From Rhodobacteraceae bacterium HLUCCA08 (GTDB lineage: Bacteria; Pseudomonadota; Alphaproteobacteria; Rhodobacterales; Rhodobacteraceae), in assembly GCA_001314655.1 (NCBI GenBank), contig LJSF01000001.1:62001-126000 (forward strand): a stretch of DNA of 64,000 nucleotides, read 5' to 3'. Within the stretch, counting starts at the first letter, position 1. The number at the start of each line of letters is the position of its first letter. The position numbers and the translations under genes are program-made. A model generated the notes under the pieces. It was not told the origin of the DNA, made no database searches, and saw only the letters and a list, made by a program, of their open reading frames with translations. Below are positions 8,965-19,744 of this stretch, piece after piece.

Positions 8965-9014
8965 GAATCATTCCCGGGCCGGGTTGATTCGTCTTTAACC
9001 GAATCAGCCGAATC
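8965..9014 (+). promoter_or_regulatory. Cluster of four GANTC (CcrM-type) sites upstream of rpoD
   Basis: GANTC occurs at 8965-8969, 8986-8990, 9001-9005 and 9010-9014, the last two inside a direct repeat of CCGAATCAG. GANTC is the target of the CcrM adenine methyltransferase, found in most alphaproteobacteria. Such a density (four in 50 bp) is well above expectation for GC-rich DNA and sits 52-101 bp before the rpoD start, so methylation-sensitive control is possible. Function is inferred. Confidence 0.5.
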
Positions 9015-9065
9015 AGCTGGGCGGACGGCCGTGCCGCCGATCGCCGCTTAAGGGAGCACTTCTTC

Positions 9066-11042
<1,977 letters not shown>

Positions 11043-11050
11043 GGCGCGCC

Positions 11051-11335
11051 ATGTCCTGGCTTTCCAGATTGCTGGGCGGGTCCGGCACGGGCGGGGAGAG
11101 GGCCGCGGCGGCGGAGCCTGTGGCCTACGAGGGGTTTCGCATCTACCCCGAGCCGATCCCCGAAGATGGCCAGTTCCGCCTGGCCGCACGGATCGAGATG
11201 GGAGAGGGCGAGGCGCTGAAGACCCATCACATGATCCGGGCCGACCTGTTGCGCGACCGGGACGAGGCCGTCGAGGCCGCGATCCGCAAGGCGCAGCAGA
11301 TGATCGACCAGTTGGGTGCGCGGATCTTCGACTGA
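11051..11335 (+). CDS. HlyU-family protein
   Basis: 94 residues starting at ATG 11051, only 8 bp after rpoD. It opens with MSWLSRLLGG and has YEGFRIYPEPIPEDGQFRLA, HHMIRADLLRDRDEA and a C-terminal KAQQMIDQLG, the pattern of the HlyU/DUF family found alone in alphaproteobacteria. In Vibrio, HlyU is a transcriptional activator of haemolysin, but these short alphaproteobacterial proteins lack a recognisable winged helix and their role is unknown. Likely co-transcribed with rpoD. Confidence 0.75.
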   Translation: MSWLSRLLGGSGTGGERAAAAEPVAYEGFRIYPEPIPEDGQFRLAARIEMGEGEALKTHHMIRADLLRDRDEAVEAAIRKAQQMIDQLGARIFD

Positions 11336-11431
11336 GGGCCCCGCCTGACGAGCGCCCCGAGCGCCGGTCCCTGCGGGCCCGGCCCCGGCCCGCCCGCCAG
11401 CCGCGGCCCGTCGCCGTGAAAGGATCGTCCG

Positions 11432-11764
11432 GTGCCGAACTTGCCGCCCGACATGGTGCCCTGGCTGCTTGTGGGCCTGGTGGTGACCTTTGCCAATGGG
11501 TTGGCCTTCGCCCTGTTCGGGATCGACAAGGGCCTTGCACGGGCCGGACGCCGGCGGATTTCCGAGGGCACCTTGCTGATCTGTGCCCTGGTCGGCGGCT
11601 ATCTTGGCGCGAAGGCCGGCCAGCAGGTGTTTCGCCACAAGACCCGCAAGCAACCGTTTCGAAGCACGCTCGACCTGATCGGCGCGGTGCAGGCGGGGGT
11701 CGTGATCGCGATGATCGTCCCGCAGAGCCGGGCCTGGCTCTTGGGCCAGATCGGCCTCGGTTGA
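11432..11764 (+). CDS. DUF1294-family small membrane protein
   Basis: 110 residues from a GTG at 11432. Two or three membrane helices are visible. The DUF1294 signature is present: FGIDKGLARAGRRRISEGTL, GGYLGAKAGQ and FRHKTRKQPF. Members are inner-membrane proteins of unknown function, some fused to cold-shock domains in other bacteria. A terminator follows directly. Confidence 0.8.
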   Translation: MPNLPPDMVPWLLVGLVVTFANGLAFALFGIDKGLARAGRRRISEGTLLICALVGGYLGAKAGQQVFRHKTRKQPFRSTLDLIGAVQAGVVIAMIVPQSRAWLLGQIGLG

Positions 11765-11765
11765 C

Positions 11766-11789
11766 GCCGTCCGTGACGGCTGCGTTTTT
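11766..11789 (+). terminator. Rho-independent terminator after the DUF1294 gene
   Basis: GCCGTC (11766-11771), loop CGT, GACGGC (11775-11780), then TGCG and a run of five T (11785-11789), beginning one base after the stop codon. Confidence 0.7.
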
Positions 11790-11791
11790 CA

Positions 11792-11819
11792 CTGACCGCG
11801 GGGGAATTCTGGGCTATCC
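11792..11819 (+). promoter_or_regulatory. Candidate promoter for the 11857 gene
   Basis: CTGACC (11792-11797), 16-bp spacer, CTATCC (11814-11819), immediately after the preceding terminator. The same -10 and spacer occur before rpsD with a perfect TTGACA. Confidence 0.4.
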
Positions 11820-11856
11820 ATTCGGCAACGTGATTGCCAGTTCAAGGAGCCCCGAT

Positions 11857-12141
11857 ATGGCCGAAGACACGCCGAATTTTGCCGCCGAGACCGACATCGC
11901 CGCTGAAAAGACCGCGCTGAACCCCGAACAGGCCCTGCGCAAGCGTGCCGGCCGCACGATCGGACGGGGTGTCTGGTTGACCGGCTACAAGGCCGAACAT
12001 CCCGATGCGACCCGCGAGGAAACCAAGTTGGCCTGGGCCGAGGCGCGCAAGGATTTCACCCGGATCGGCATGCGGGCCTTGAAGACGCTGGAAAATGCCG
12101 GGATGACGGTGGTCGAGGCCGCGCCCGACGACAAGAGCTGA
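11857..12141 (+). CDS. Small conserved-looking soluble protein, function unknown
   Basis: 94 residues, no signal peptide or membrane helix. The N-terminal third is acidic (MAEDTPNFAAETDIAAE). A central basic stretch (ALRKRAGRTIGRGVWLTGY) is followed by a helical segment with many Lys/Glu (EETKLAWAEARKDFTRIG). A ribosome-binding site (AAGGAG) sits before ATG 11857, and a terminator/promoter boundary isolates it from its upstream neighbour. I do not recognise the family. Confidence 0.65.
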   Translation: MAEDTPNFAAETDIAAEKTALNPEQALRKRAGRTIGRGVWLTGYKAEHPDATREETKLAWAEARKDFTRIGMRALKTLENAGMTVVEAAPDDKS

Positions 12142-12283
12142 TCCGGCTGTCATTCGGTCTTGCCGCGCCGGGTCGGGCGGGGTTCACTGAGGCCATGGCT
12201 GTCGCCGCTTCGCCGCATTCCGTTTCGTTCCGGCCCGTTCGGGCCGAGGCCAGGGCTGATCGCCGGATCATGGGGCGCGCGTG

Positions 12284-12703
12284 ATGCAAGGCTTGTTCGT
12301 GATCGAGACGCGAGGGCCGGGGATCTACGAATTCACCGACCGGGTCGCCGATTGGGTGCGCGGTGACGGGCTGCTGACTCTGATGGTCCGGCATACCTCG
12401 TGCAGCCTGCTGATCCAGGAAAACGCCGACCCGGATGTGCGGCGCGACCTGCTGGGCTGGTTGGGGCGGATGGTGCCGCGGGCCGACGATCCGTCGATGG
12501 CCTGGCTGAGCCATGTGCTGGAAGGCCCGGACGACATGCCGGCCCATATCAAGGCGGCATTGCTGCCGGTCTGTCTGCAGATCCCGGTGCAGGGCGGTCG
12601 GATGCGGCTGGGGACCTGGCAGGGGATCTACCTGGTCGAACACCGCGACCGGCCGCATCGGCGCGAGGTGGCGGCGCATTTCCACGAGGACCGGGATGGC
12701 TGA
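12284..12703 (+). CDS. YjbQ-family secondary thiamine-phosphate synthase-like protein
   Basis: 139 residues (a GTG at 12281 could add one). The UPF0047/YjbQ pattern is complete: TDRVADWVR, LMVRHTSCSLLIQENADPDV, the conserved GPDDMPAHIKAALL and the C-terminal GTWQGIYLVEHRDRPHRR. Family members have weak thiamine-phosphate synthase activity in E. coli, but their physiological role is open. The stop overlaps the start of the amidohydrolase by 8 bp, suggesting translational coupling. Confidence 0.9.
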   Translation: MQGLFVIETRGPGIYEFTDRVADWVRGDGLLTLMVRHTSCSLLIQENADPDVRRDLLGWLGRMVPRADDPSMAWLSHVLEGPDDMPAHIKAALLPVCLQIPVQGGRMRLGTWQGIYLVEHRDRPHRREVAAHFHEDRDG

Positions 12704-14246
12704 GCGCGCGGCGGCCACGGCGCAGGCCTGGGTTGCGGCCAATGCGGGCGCGCTGTCGCGGGCCTGCGCGACGATCTTCGATTTCGCGGAGCCGGCCTGG
12801 CGCGAATACCGCTCGGCCGCATGGTATGTCGCGCGGCTGCGTGCCGAGGGCTTCACGGTCGAGGAAGGCTCGGGCGGGATGCCGACGGCGTTCTGCGCGC
12901 AGTGGTCGAACGGGCCCGGCCCGGTTCTGGGGATGTATGCCGAATACGACGCGGTGCCGGGCAATTGCCAGGCGGCCGCGCCGTATCAGGCCCCGCGCGA
13001 CGGCCTGTCGGTTCATGCCGCGGGCCATACCGACCCGCATTCGGCACTGGGCATCGGTGCCCTGGGCGGGTTGTTGGCCACGAAGGCGGCGATGCAGGCG
13101 CATGGGATTGCCGGGGGCTTGCGCTTTACCGGCGAGCCCGCCGAAAAGCTGCGCGGGTCGAAGCCGATCCATGCCGCCAAGGGCTATTACGACGGGCTGG
13201 ATGCGATGCTGTCGTTCCATCCGTTCTACATGCTGCCGCTGTGCAATACCCTGCGCTGGGACACCCAATGCGGCGCCGCCTGGTCGATGATCTATCGCTT
13301 CGTCTGCGATGCGCCGCATCTTTGGGGGGCCGGGGATGGCGCGCCGATCCCGCAAAGCCATTCCGATGTGCGCGCCCCCGGCGCCAATGACGCGCTGGTG
13401 ATGATGTATGCGCAGGGCCGGATGCTGCGGGATGCGATGCTGCCCCATCAGGGCGGCTGGTCGGTGAGCGAGGCGATCCTGAGCGCGGGCCAGGCGACGG
13501 CGGACAACCTGCCCGCCGGGCTGGCCGAGCTGCAATACATGATCCGGGTGCCGGATATTGCGATGGCCGAACGGATCACCGCGCGGCTCGATACGCTGGC
13601 CGAGGCGGTGGCGGCGCAGACCGGCTGCCGGGTGGAGCGGCACTGGGTGTCGAAGTCGCGGCCCGGGCTGACCAATCATGCAGTGGCGCATGTCGTCTGG
13701 GAGGCCCTGCAACAGGTCGGCCCCCCGGTCTGGGACGCTGCCGCGCGCGCCCTCATGCGGCAGGTGCAGGAGGCCTGCGGGATCGTGCCGGACGACGACC
13801 CGCTTTTGCCCGCTTGCACCGCGCTGATCGCCCCGCAAGAGGCCGAGGCGATCCTGCGCCGGGATCTGCCGCCCAGCCAGTCGCACAGCACCTCGGACGA
13901 TTACACGGACATGACCTGGCATGCGCCCACGGCGCGGGTCTATATCGCCCGTCCGGCGCTCAAGGGGGGGCCTTACCCGCCCTGGGCGATGAACGCGCTG
14001 GGGGGCATGCCCGACTGCATCGACCCGACGGTGCAATGTGCGGCGCAGGTGCTGGCCCTGTCGGCCCTGCGGCTGCTTGAGGATGGCGTGGCACGGCAGG
14101 CGGCGCGGGATGAATTCGACCGGCGCCGGGCCGAGGCGGATATCCCGCCCCTGTGCGATTACGCACCGCCGATCCACTTCGCCTGGCCGGAATACGTGGA
14201 CACACCGCGTGGTCGGGATTGGCATATTCCGACATGGAGGACGTGA
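12696..14246 (+). CDS. M20-family amidohydrolase (AbgB-like)
   Basis: 516 residues. Motifs of the AbgB/aminoacylase branch: GMYAEYDAVPGNCQ (about residue 75), SVHAAGHTDPHSALGIGALG (about 105-125), then FTGEPAEKLRGSKPIHAA and SFHPF. These enzymes hydrolyse N-acyl or p-aminobenzoyl-glutamate type amides using a dinuclear metal centre in the cytoplasm. ATG 12696 overlaps yjbQ by 8 bp, and the stop shares one base with the next start (TGATG), so the three genes form a tightly coupled operon. Substrate unknown. Confidence 0.85.
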   Translation: MAERAAATAQAWVAANAGALSRACATIFDFAEPAWREYRSAAWYVARLRAEGFTVEEGSGGMPTAFCAQWSNGPGPVLGMYAEYDAVPGNCQAAAPYQAPRDGLSVHAAGHTDPHSALGIGALGGLLATKAAMQAHGIAGGLRFTGEPAEKLRGSKPIHAAKGYYDGLDAMLSFHPFYMLPLCNTLRWDTQCGAAWSMIYRFVCDAPHLWGAGDGAPIPQSHSDVRAPGANDALVMMYAQGRMLRDAMLPHQGGWSVSEAILSAGQATADNLPAGLAELQYMIRVPDIAMAERITARLDTLAEAVAAQTGCRVERHWVSKSRPGLTNHAVAHVVWEALQQVGPPVWDAAARALMRQVQEACGIVPDDDPLLPACTALIAPQEAEAILRRDLPPSQSHSTSDDYTDMTWHAPTARVYIARPALKGGPYPPWAMNALGGMPDCIDPTVQCAAQVLALSALRLLEDGVARQAARDEFDRRRAEADIPPLCDYAPPIHFAWPEYVDTPRGRDWHIPTWRT

Positions 14247-14668
14247 TGCGGGGATTTCTGGCCGCGATGGCTTTTCCGAATGCGATCTGGGCCGAATGTT
14301 TGCCCCAGGAGGATCCTTTCCTGTCCTGCCGCTTCGACAATGGCAAGGCGGTCGAGGTCTGCCTGACCGAAGAGACGGCCCGCTACAGCTTTGGCCGCCC
14401 GGGCCAGGCGCCGGAACTGGCCCTGACCCTGGCCTTCGGCGGTGGGGCGGAGTTCGTGCCGTGGAACGGCGTCGGCCGCGACATCTGGGAGGCTGTCCGC
14501 CTGACGAACAACGCGATCACCTACGAGGTCTATGGCGGGTTCGACCGGATGACCGCCGCCGATGACAGCGTCGTGTCGCATTTCGGCGGGATCGTCGTGC
14601 TGGACGCGAAGGGTGTCGAACTGGCCCACCTGATCTGCCGCCCCGAAACCGTGTCCTATGCCTATTGA
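14246..14668 (+). CDS. Small secreted protein of unknown function
   Basis: 140 residues. The N-terminus MRGFLAAMAFPNAIWAECLP looks like a short signal peptide cleaved around residue 16. The mature part has few cysteines (ECLP, SCRF, VCLT, ICRPE) that could form two disulfides in the periplasm. The ATG overlaps the amidohydrolase stop. An alternative ATG at 14234 would add four residues (MEDV) before the signal peptide and is less likely. I recognise no family. Confidence 0.65.
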   Translation: MRGFLAAMAFPNAIWAECLPQEDPFLSCRFDNGKAVEVCLTEETARYSFGRPGQAPELALTLAFGGGAEFVPWNGVGRDIWEAVRLTNNAITYEVYGGFDRMTAADDSVVSHFGGIVVLDAKGVELAHLICRPETVSYAY

Positions 14669-14801
14669 CGATCGGTTGTGGCCGATCAGACTCATGATCT
14701 AGTGGCGGCAATTGCCCTCTACCCAAATTTTGCCGTGACCCCTATAGTGACTGTGGATAAATGGGGCGTCAGACCCCAAGGCAAGACAAGAGGTCAGGAC
14801 A

Positions 14802-15269
14802 ATGCGTTGCCCGTTTTGCGGAAACGTCGATACTCAGGTGAAGGATTCCCGCCCGGCAGAAGATCACGTGGCGATCCGGCGGCGCCGGTTCTGCCCGGCC
14901 TGTGGCGGCCGGTTCACGACCTATGAACGGGTCCAGCTGCGCGATCTGGTGGTGATCAAGTCGAACGGACGGCGCGAGGATTTCGACCGGGACAAGCTGG
15001 AACGGTCGATCCGGATCTCGATGCAGAAACGGCCCGTCGAACCCGAGCGCGTCGACCAGATGATTTCCGGCATCGTGCGGCGGCTGGAAAGCATGGGCGA
15101 GACCGACATCCCCTCCAAGGTGATCGGCGAGATCGTGATGGAGCGGCTGGCGGCGATCGACACCGTCGCCTATGTGCGCTTTGCCAGCGTCTACAAGAAT
15201 TTCCAGGCCGCGGGCGATTTCGACAAGTTCGTCAGCGAGTTGCGGCCCCAAGGCAAGCCGGAAGAGTGA
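14802..15269 (+). CDS. nrdR: Transcriptional repressor NrdR
   Basis: 155 residues, standard length. It has an N-terminal zinc ribbon ([18 protein letters not shown] and [18 protein letters not shown]) followed by an ATP-cone domain ([19 protein letters not shown]). NrdR senses ATP/dATP and represses ribonucleotide-reductase genes. It heads the riboflavin/nusB cluster, as in many bacteria; its stop overlaps the ribD start by 4 bp. I could not identify NrdR boxes in this window. Confidence 0.97.
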   Translation: MRCPFCGNVDTQVKDSRPAEDHVAIRRRRFCPACGGRFTTYERVQLRDLVVIKSNGRREDFDRDKLERSIRISMQKRPVEPERVDQMISGIVRRLESMGETDIPSKVIGEIVMERLAAIDTVAYVRFASVYKNFQAAGDFDKFVSELRPQGKPEE

Positions 15270-16369
15270 CCGACGCCGCCGATGCGCGGTTCATGGACCT
15301 GGCGCTGGCGCTGGGCCGTCGGGGGCTGGGCCGGGTGGCGCCCTGGCCCTCGGTCGGCTGCGTGATCGTGCGCGCCGGCCGGATCGTCGGGCGCGGCACC
15401 TCGGACCCGGTCAGCCTGCGCCATGCCGAGCGGGTCGCTCTGGACCAGGCCGGGCAGGCCGCAGGTGGCGCCACGGTTTACGTGACGCTCGAACCCTGTG
15501 CCCATCATGGCCGCACGCCGCCCTGCGCCGATGCGCTGGTGGCGGCGGGGGTGGCCCGGGTCGTGGTGGCGACGGGCGATCCCAATCCGCTGGTGGCCGG
15601 GCAGGGGCTGGCGCGGCTGCGCGCGGCGGGGATCGCTGTCGACCTTGGCCTGCGCGCGGCCGAGGCGCGGGCCGATCAGGCCGGGTTCCTGTCGGTGCAG
15701 GAACGCGGCCGACCCTTCGTGACGCTCAAGCTGGCCACCAGTTTCGACGGCCGGATCGCCACGGCCAGTGGGGAAAGTCGCTGGATCACCGGCCCCGAGG
15801 CGCGCCGCGCGGTGCATGCGCTGCGGGCGCGTCATGATGCGGTATTGGTCGGCGCCGGCACGGTGCGCGCCGATGATCCGGCGCTGAACGTGCGCGGCCT
15901 TGGTCCGGTGCCGCAGCCACGCCGGGTCGTGCTGTCGCGGCGGCTGGACATCCCCGAAGGGCGGCTGGTGGCGACGGAAAACGCCGGTCCGTTGGTTCTG
16001 GTCCATGGCGCCGAGGCGCCCGACGCGACGGTGGCGCGCTGGACCGGGCTGGGCGCGACCTGCCTGGCCTGCCCGGTCGAGGCGGGCGAACTGGCCCCGG
16101 GCCCGGCGCTTGCCGCCCTGGCCGGGGTGGGGCTGACGCGGGTGTTCTGCGAAGGCGGCGGGACGCTCGCGGCTTCGCTTCTGGCGGCCGGCTTGGTGGA
16201 CGAGGTGGTGGGCGTGACCGCCGGGTTGATGATCGGCGCAGAAGGCATGCCGGCGATCGGCGCGCTGGGCCTGAGCGCGCTGGCCGAAGCACCGCGCTTC
16301 ACCCTGGTCGAGACGCGCGCCCTGGGCGGCGATGTGATGCATCGTTGGGTTCGGGCGCAACAATTTTAG
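15266..16369 (+). CDS. ribD: Bifunctional riboflavin deaminase/reductase RibD
   Basis: 367 residues with a GTG start at 15266. The N-terminal deaminase has the zinc motif H-A-E ([13 protein letters not shown]) and [15 protein letters not shown]. The C-terminal reductase begins at [20 protein letters not shown]. It performs the second and third steps of riboflavin synthesis. The gene overlaps nrdR. Its stop codon lies inside an AT-rich palindrome, and ribE is separated from it by three capsule genes on the other strand. Confidence 0.96.
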   Translation: MTDAADARFMDLALALGRRGLGRVAPWPSVGCVIVRAGRIVGRGTSDPVSLRHAERVALDQAGQAAGGATVYVTLEPCAHHGRTPPCADALVAAGVARVVVATGDPNPLVAGQGLARLRAAGIAVDLGLRAAEARADQAGFLSVQERGRPFVTLKLATSFDGRIATASGESRWITGPEARRAVHALRARHDAVLVGAGTVRADDPALNVRGLGPVPQPRRVVLSRRLDIPEGRLVATENAGPLVLVHGAEAPDATVARWTGLGATCLACPVEAGELAPGPALAALAGVGLTRVFCEGGGTLAASLLAAGLVDEVVGVTAGLMIGAEGMPAIGALGLSALAEAPRFTLVETRALGGDVMHRWVRAQQF

Positions 16370-16383
16370 GTAAAATTGTTGCG
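16356..16383. repeat. AT-rich inverted repeat overlapping the ribD stop
   Basis: Two 13-bp arms (CGCAACAATTTTA, 16356-16368, and its exact complement, 16371-16383) are separated by GG. The ribD stop TAG (16367-16369) is inside. The element is very AT-rich against GC-rich surroundings. It may be an operator or a weak bidirectional terminator; there is no GC-rich stem or clean T-tract. Confidence 0.8.
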
Positions 16384-16385
16384 GT

Positions 16386-16409
16386 CATGAAAATTATATA
16401 ATTTTCATG
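16386..16409. repeat. Perfect 24-bp AT-rich palindrome between ribD and kpsC
   Basis: Half-site CATGAAAATTAT (16386-16397) is followed directly by its exact reverse complement to 16409, with no spacer. It lies 2 bp after the preceding inverted repeat and 3 bp before the end of kpsC. A spacer-free perfect palindrome suggests a dimeric DNA-binding-protein site more than a terminator. Confidence 0.8.
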
Positions 16410-16412
16410 GGC

Positions 16413-18446
16413 CTAGCGCCAAAGGTGGGCCTGGCTGGCAAGCCAGCCCTGGAGCTTGGACAGAGCGCGGTTGGCGCGCGACGGGCGCGGGATGTCGCCG
16501 GTTTCCAGCCGCTCGACGGCGATTTCCACCGGGCAGGGCTGGTCCGTGACCGGGTCATGATAGCGCGGGTAATCGATCAGTGCCGCATGGGCCAGGGCGA
16601 TCAGGTCGGGCCGTGCCGCGCGGCGGGGCAGGGGCGGGCCGCGATCGTCGGTCAGGCCCCATCCGGCATAGAAGGGCATCCCCAGACAGGTCACGCGCTT
16701 GCCGCGCAACAGGGCTTCGAACCCGAGCAGCGAGGTCATGGTCCAGACCTCGTCCACCGCGTCGAGCGCGGCGATCGGGTCGGTCCGGTCCAGCACCGCG
16801 TCGGCCAGATCGGCGGCATCGGGCACGGCGCCGGGGCGCAGGCCGGCCTCGACATCCGGGTGCGGTTTGTAGAGCACCACGGCGGCCGGGTTGGCCTTGC
16901 GCGCCGCCTGCAGCAAGGCGCGGTTGGTGCGGACCATGCCGGCTCCCAGACGGATCGAGGCGTCGTCCTCGACCTGGCCCGGCACCAGGATCCGGCGGCC
17001 GACGGGCAAGCCGGGGGGCGGCGCCGCGCCGCCGAGGTTGTATTTGGTCACGCCGGCCCGGGTCAGCCGGGCGATCAGCCGTTCGGCCCGGGCGCGGGCC
17101 GGATCGGGCAGGGTTACCGAGGCCGCGATCAGCCATTCCAGCCGGCTTTCCGTCGTCGGATCGTAGTAGATCCCCAGATCGTCCAGCACCAGCGACAGCG
17201 GCGGCACCAGCTCCGCCCCCAGCCCGCGCGAGCGCAGGAACCCGTCCTCGACCCGCACCGCGCCGTCATGGCCTTCGGCCTTGCCGGCCCAGACCATGCG
17301 GCGGCGATTATCCTTGTCCGCCCGCGTTCTGGCCTGGTCGGGGCGGTCCTCGAACAGGATCTTGCGGTGCCGGCCGAACACCCGTTGCAGGGGCGCGCGT
17401 TTCCACAGCCGCATGCCGGAGGCGACCCAGCCGCGATGGTCGTCGCGCCAGGCGCGGGTCCGGGCGTCGAGGGTCGCGATGGCGTCCTCGAGCTCGCACA
17501 GGCGATCGCGACAGGGGTCATACCAGCGCGGATAGAGGATCATCGCGGCAGCGAAGAGCTGTGCCCGGGTCAGGCGGCGCTGGCGGCGGTCGAGCGGCTT
17601 GCGGTCATCGGTCAGCCCCCAGCCGATGTAGAAGGGCTGGCCGAAGGTGACGGGCCTGTGGCCGGCCAGGATCGCTTCGAACCCCAGCTGGGACGACACG
17701 GTATAGACGCCGACGGCGCCTTCGAGCAGCCGGTGCGGCGAAACCGCGGCATCGAAAAAGATCACGTCGGCATCGCCGTCGCCGTCGCGAAAATGCCCGG
17801 GGCGATGGCCGGCGACGGTTTCGGGATGGGTCTTGACCAGGATCCGCGCGCCCGGGTGTTCGTCGCGAGCGTAGTAGAGCATTTCCAGAAAGGTGTTGCG
17901 ATCGGCGCCCGAGGCGGTGACCGAGGCGTCGCCTTCGGTCTGGTCGATCACCAGCACATAGCCCGGATCGGGCACCGGGGCGTCCGGATCGAAGCCGTTG
18001 TATTTCGACAGATGGGCGCGGGCGATCGCCTCGATCCCCGCGCGGGCGCGGTTCAGCAGGGCGGTATCGTCCAGCGGGTGGTCGGCCAGCAGGCGTTCCA
18101 GATCGGACGGGTGCGCCGGGTCGAAATGCAGCCCGCTTTCGTCCAGGCACAGGCCCAGCGGCGGCTCTTTGCCGCTGCGGCCGGGCAGGACCGAGCGCAG
18201 GAAGGCATCCTCGACGCGCAGCACCGGGGCCTCGGTCCGGGCCGAGACGGCTTCGCCGCGCCAGGCGGTGGGGGATTGGCCCCAGACCCCGATCATGTCC
18301 GTCGGGCCGGGCGTGCCGATGCGGACCCGGTAGCCCGACAGTTCGAGGATGCGGCGCACCTTTCCTTGCGTCAGGAAGCCGCCGTTATAGACGTAAAGAC
18401 GCCGCGGAGGGGGCTCCGCGGCGCTGTGCCCGAGGGCGTCGACCAT
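16413..18446 (-). CDS. kpsC: Capsular polysaccharide glycosyltransferase KpsC (dual beta-Kdo transferase type)
   Basis: 677 residues with two homologous halves. Each has RVED-F-LRS followed by PL-L-LD--G--YDP (about residues 80-130 and 395-440), a H-P motif (VKTHPE and YKPHPDV), and LGFEA-L-G--V---G-PFY-GWGLTDDR. This tandem arrangement is that of KpsC, which builds the poly-Kdo linker on lyso-phosphatidylglycerol that anchors group 2-type capsules. It follows the Wza-like gene by 5 bp and forms a minus-strand capsule block with kpsS. It is convergent with ribD. Confidence 0.88.
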   Translation of the reverse strand: MVDALGHSAAEPPPRRLYVYNGGFLTQGKVRRILELSGYRVRIGTPGPTDMIGVWGQSPTAWRGEAVSARTEAPVLRVEDAFLRSVLPGRSGKEPPLGLCLDESGLHFDPAHPSDLERLLADHPLDDTALLNRARAGIEAIARAHLSKYNGFDPDAPVPDPGYVLVIDQTEGDASVTASGADRNTFLEMLYYARDEHPGARILVKTHPETVAGHRPGHFRDGDGDADVIFFDAAVSPHRLLEGAVGVYTVSSQLGFEAILAGHRPVTFGQPFYIGWGLTDDRKPLDRRQRRLTRAQLFAAAMILYPRWYDPCRDRLCELEDAIATLDARTRAWRDDHRGWVASGMRLWKRAPLQRVFGRHRKILFEDRPDQARTRADKDNRRRMVWAGKAEGHDGAVRVEDGFLRSRGLGAELVPPLSLVLDDLGIYYDPTTESRLEWLIAASVTLPDPARARAERLIARLTRAGVTKYNLGGAAPPPGLPVGRRILVPGQVEDDASIRLGAGMVRTNRALLQAARKANPAAVVLYKPHPDVEAGLRPGAVPDAADLADAVLDRTDPIAALDAVDEVWTMTSLLGFEALLRGKRVTCLGMPFYAGWGLTDDRGPPLPRRAARPDLIALAHAALIDYPRYHDPVTDQPCPVEIAVERLETGDIPRPSRANRALSKLQGWLASQAHLWR

Positions 18447-18451
18447 GCCGT

Positions 18452-19582
18452 CTACTGCCCGATGTTGGACAGCGACCCGACCTGGCCGAGCGAGCCCAGC
18501 AAGGCCGAGATCGTCTTGTTGAACTGGGTGATCGGCGCCTCGGTGACATAGAGCGTGTCCTGGTCGCGAATGGCGAAGTCGCGGGCCATGAACATGCCGT
18601 TGGGGCTGGTCAGGTCAAGCACGTAGACCACGCGCTGGGCGCCGACCACATCCTGGCCCACCAGCTGTTCGGCGATCTCCTCGGGTTCGTTGCGGAACAC
18701 GAAGACGCCGGTGGGATCGGCCAGGTTGGGGGTGAGACCGCCGACCTGGGCGATCGCCTCGATGGCGCTGATGGTCTGGCTTTCGAAGGGCACGCGGGTC
18801 TGGGTGCCGGTGGCCCCGAGCGCGGTGAACGACCGCGTGTCTTGTTCGACGAAGATCCGGTCGCCGCCACGCAGGGCGATGTCATGGCCGGGGTGATCGT
18901 ACAGGTCCTGGAACCAGATCCGGCCGGTGTGATTGCCCCGGACCACCGTGACCTGGGCGATCTCGGGCGGGATCGAGACGCCACCGGCCGCGGCCAGCAT
19001 CGACGCCAGGGTGCGGGTCGGCCGCTCGATCGGGTAGACGCCCTGACCGCCCACGGCGCCGACGATCGACACGGTGGCGCCGTCACCGGCAAGGCGGCGG
19101 ACCTGGACCTGCGGGTCGGGGGTTTCGCTGGCCAGCCGTTCCGAGATGATCCGGCGGATGCCCTCGGGGGTGTTGTCGGCGGCGCGGATGCGGCCGGCAT
19201 AGGGGATGAAGATGAAGCCGGCGCCGTCGACCTGGACCTCTTCCAGCACCGTGGCGTTCTGGCCCTGGGGCACCAGCAGCCCGTCATCGACGTTTTCCCA
19301 GATCGTCAGGCCCAGCACGTCGCCGGGACGGATCGTGTCCGATCCCAGTTCGCCGGCATTGCGAAAGCCCGCGGCAAAGCCGAGCGCGGGGGTGACCGAC
19401 GCGACCTGGTTGACGCGGTCATTGACGACAAGGATGAAGGCATCGCCTTCCCGCAGCACCGATCCGGCGAAGATTTCCTGCTTGTTCGGGCCCGATCGGG
19501 GCAACCAGCTGCAGGATGCGGTTGCACTCAGCGCGGCAACAAGGGCCACGCCGCGCAGGATGCGACGGAGGTTCTGGGTCAC
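18452..19582 (-). CDS. Outer-membrane polysaccharide export protein (Wza/KpsD-like)
   Basis: 376 residues from a GTG at 19582 with an AGGAG site upstream. A lipoprotein-type signal ends in SATASC, giving a lipid-anchored Cys near residue 24. It has a PES domain (GDVLGLTIWENVDDG, then VQVDGAGFIFIPYAGRIR) followed by SLBB-type modules (VSIVGAVGGQGVYPI and a second at VEAIAQVGGL-like spacing). It should form the outer-membrane/periplasmic conduit for capsule export. The ABC exporter (KpsM/KpsT) and KpsE are not in this window. Confidence 0.85.
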   Translation of the reverse strand: MTQNLRRILRGVALVAALSATASCSWLPRSGPNKQEIFAGSVLREGDAFILVVNDRVNQVASVTPALGFAAGFRNAGELGSDTIRPGDVLGLTIWENVDDGLLVPQGQNATVLEEVQVDGAGFIFIPYAGRIRAADNTPEGIRRIISERLASETPDPQVQVRRLAGDGATVSIVGAVGGQGVYPIERPTRTLASMLAAAGGVSIPPEIAQVTVVRGNHTGRIWFQDLYDHPGHDIALRGGDRIFVEQDTRSFTALGATGTQTRVPFESQTISAIEAIAQVGGLTPNLADPTGVFVFRNEPEEIAEQLVGQDVVGAQRVVYVLDLTSPNGMFMARDFAIRDQDTLYVTEAPITQFNKTISALLGSLGQVGSLSNIGQ

Positions 19583-19744
19583 TGCTCGGTCTCCTGGACC
19601 TGTTGTTCTGCCTCGACTTTTGCGGGCAAGGTATCGGAATCCTGTGGTTTTGCCTAGCCATGGGCGGCGCGCCGCGCCGTGGGTCGGGCGCGAGTGTTGC
19701 CATGCTGCACGATCGGGAGGGCGGATCCCTAGGTGTGGTGGCGC

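Noticed and set aside
16356-16409. Rho-independent terminator as the sole explanation of the AT-rich palindromes
   Set aside because: Stems are AT-rich with almost no loop and there is no clean T-tract; a protein-binding site fits equally or better.
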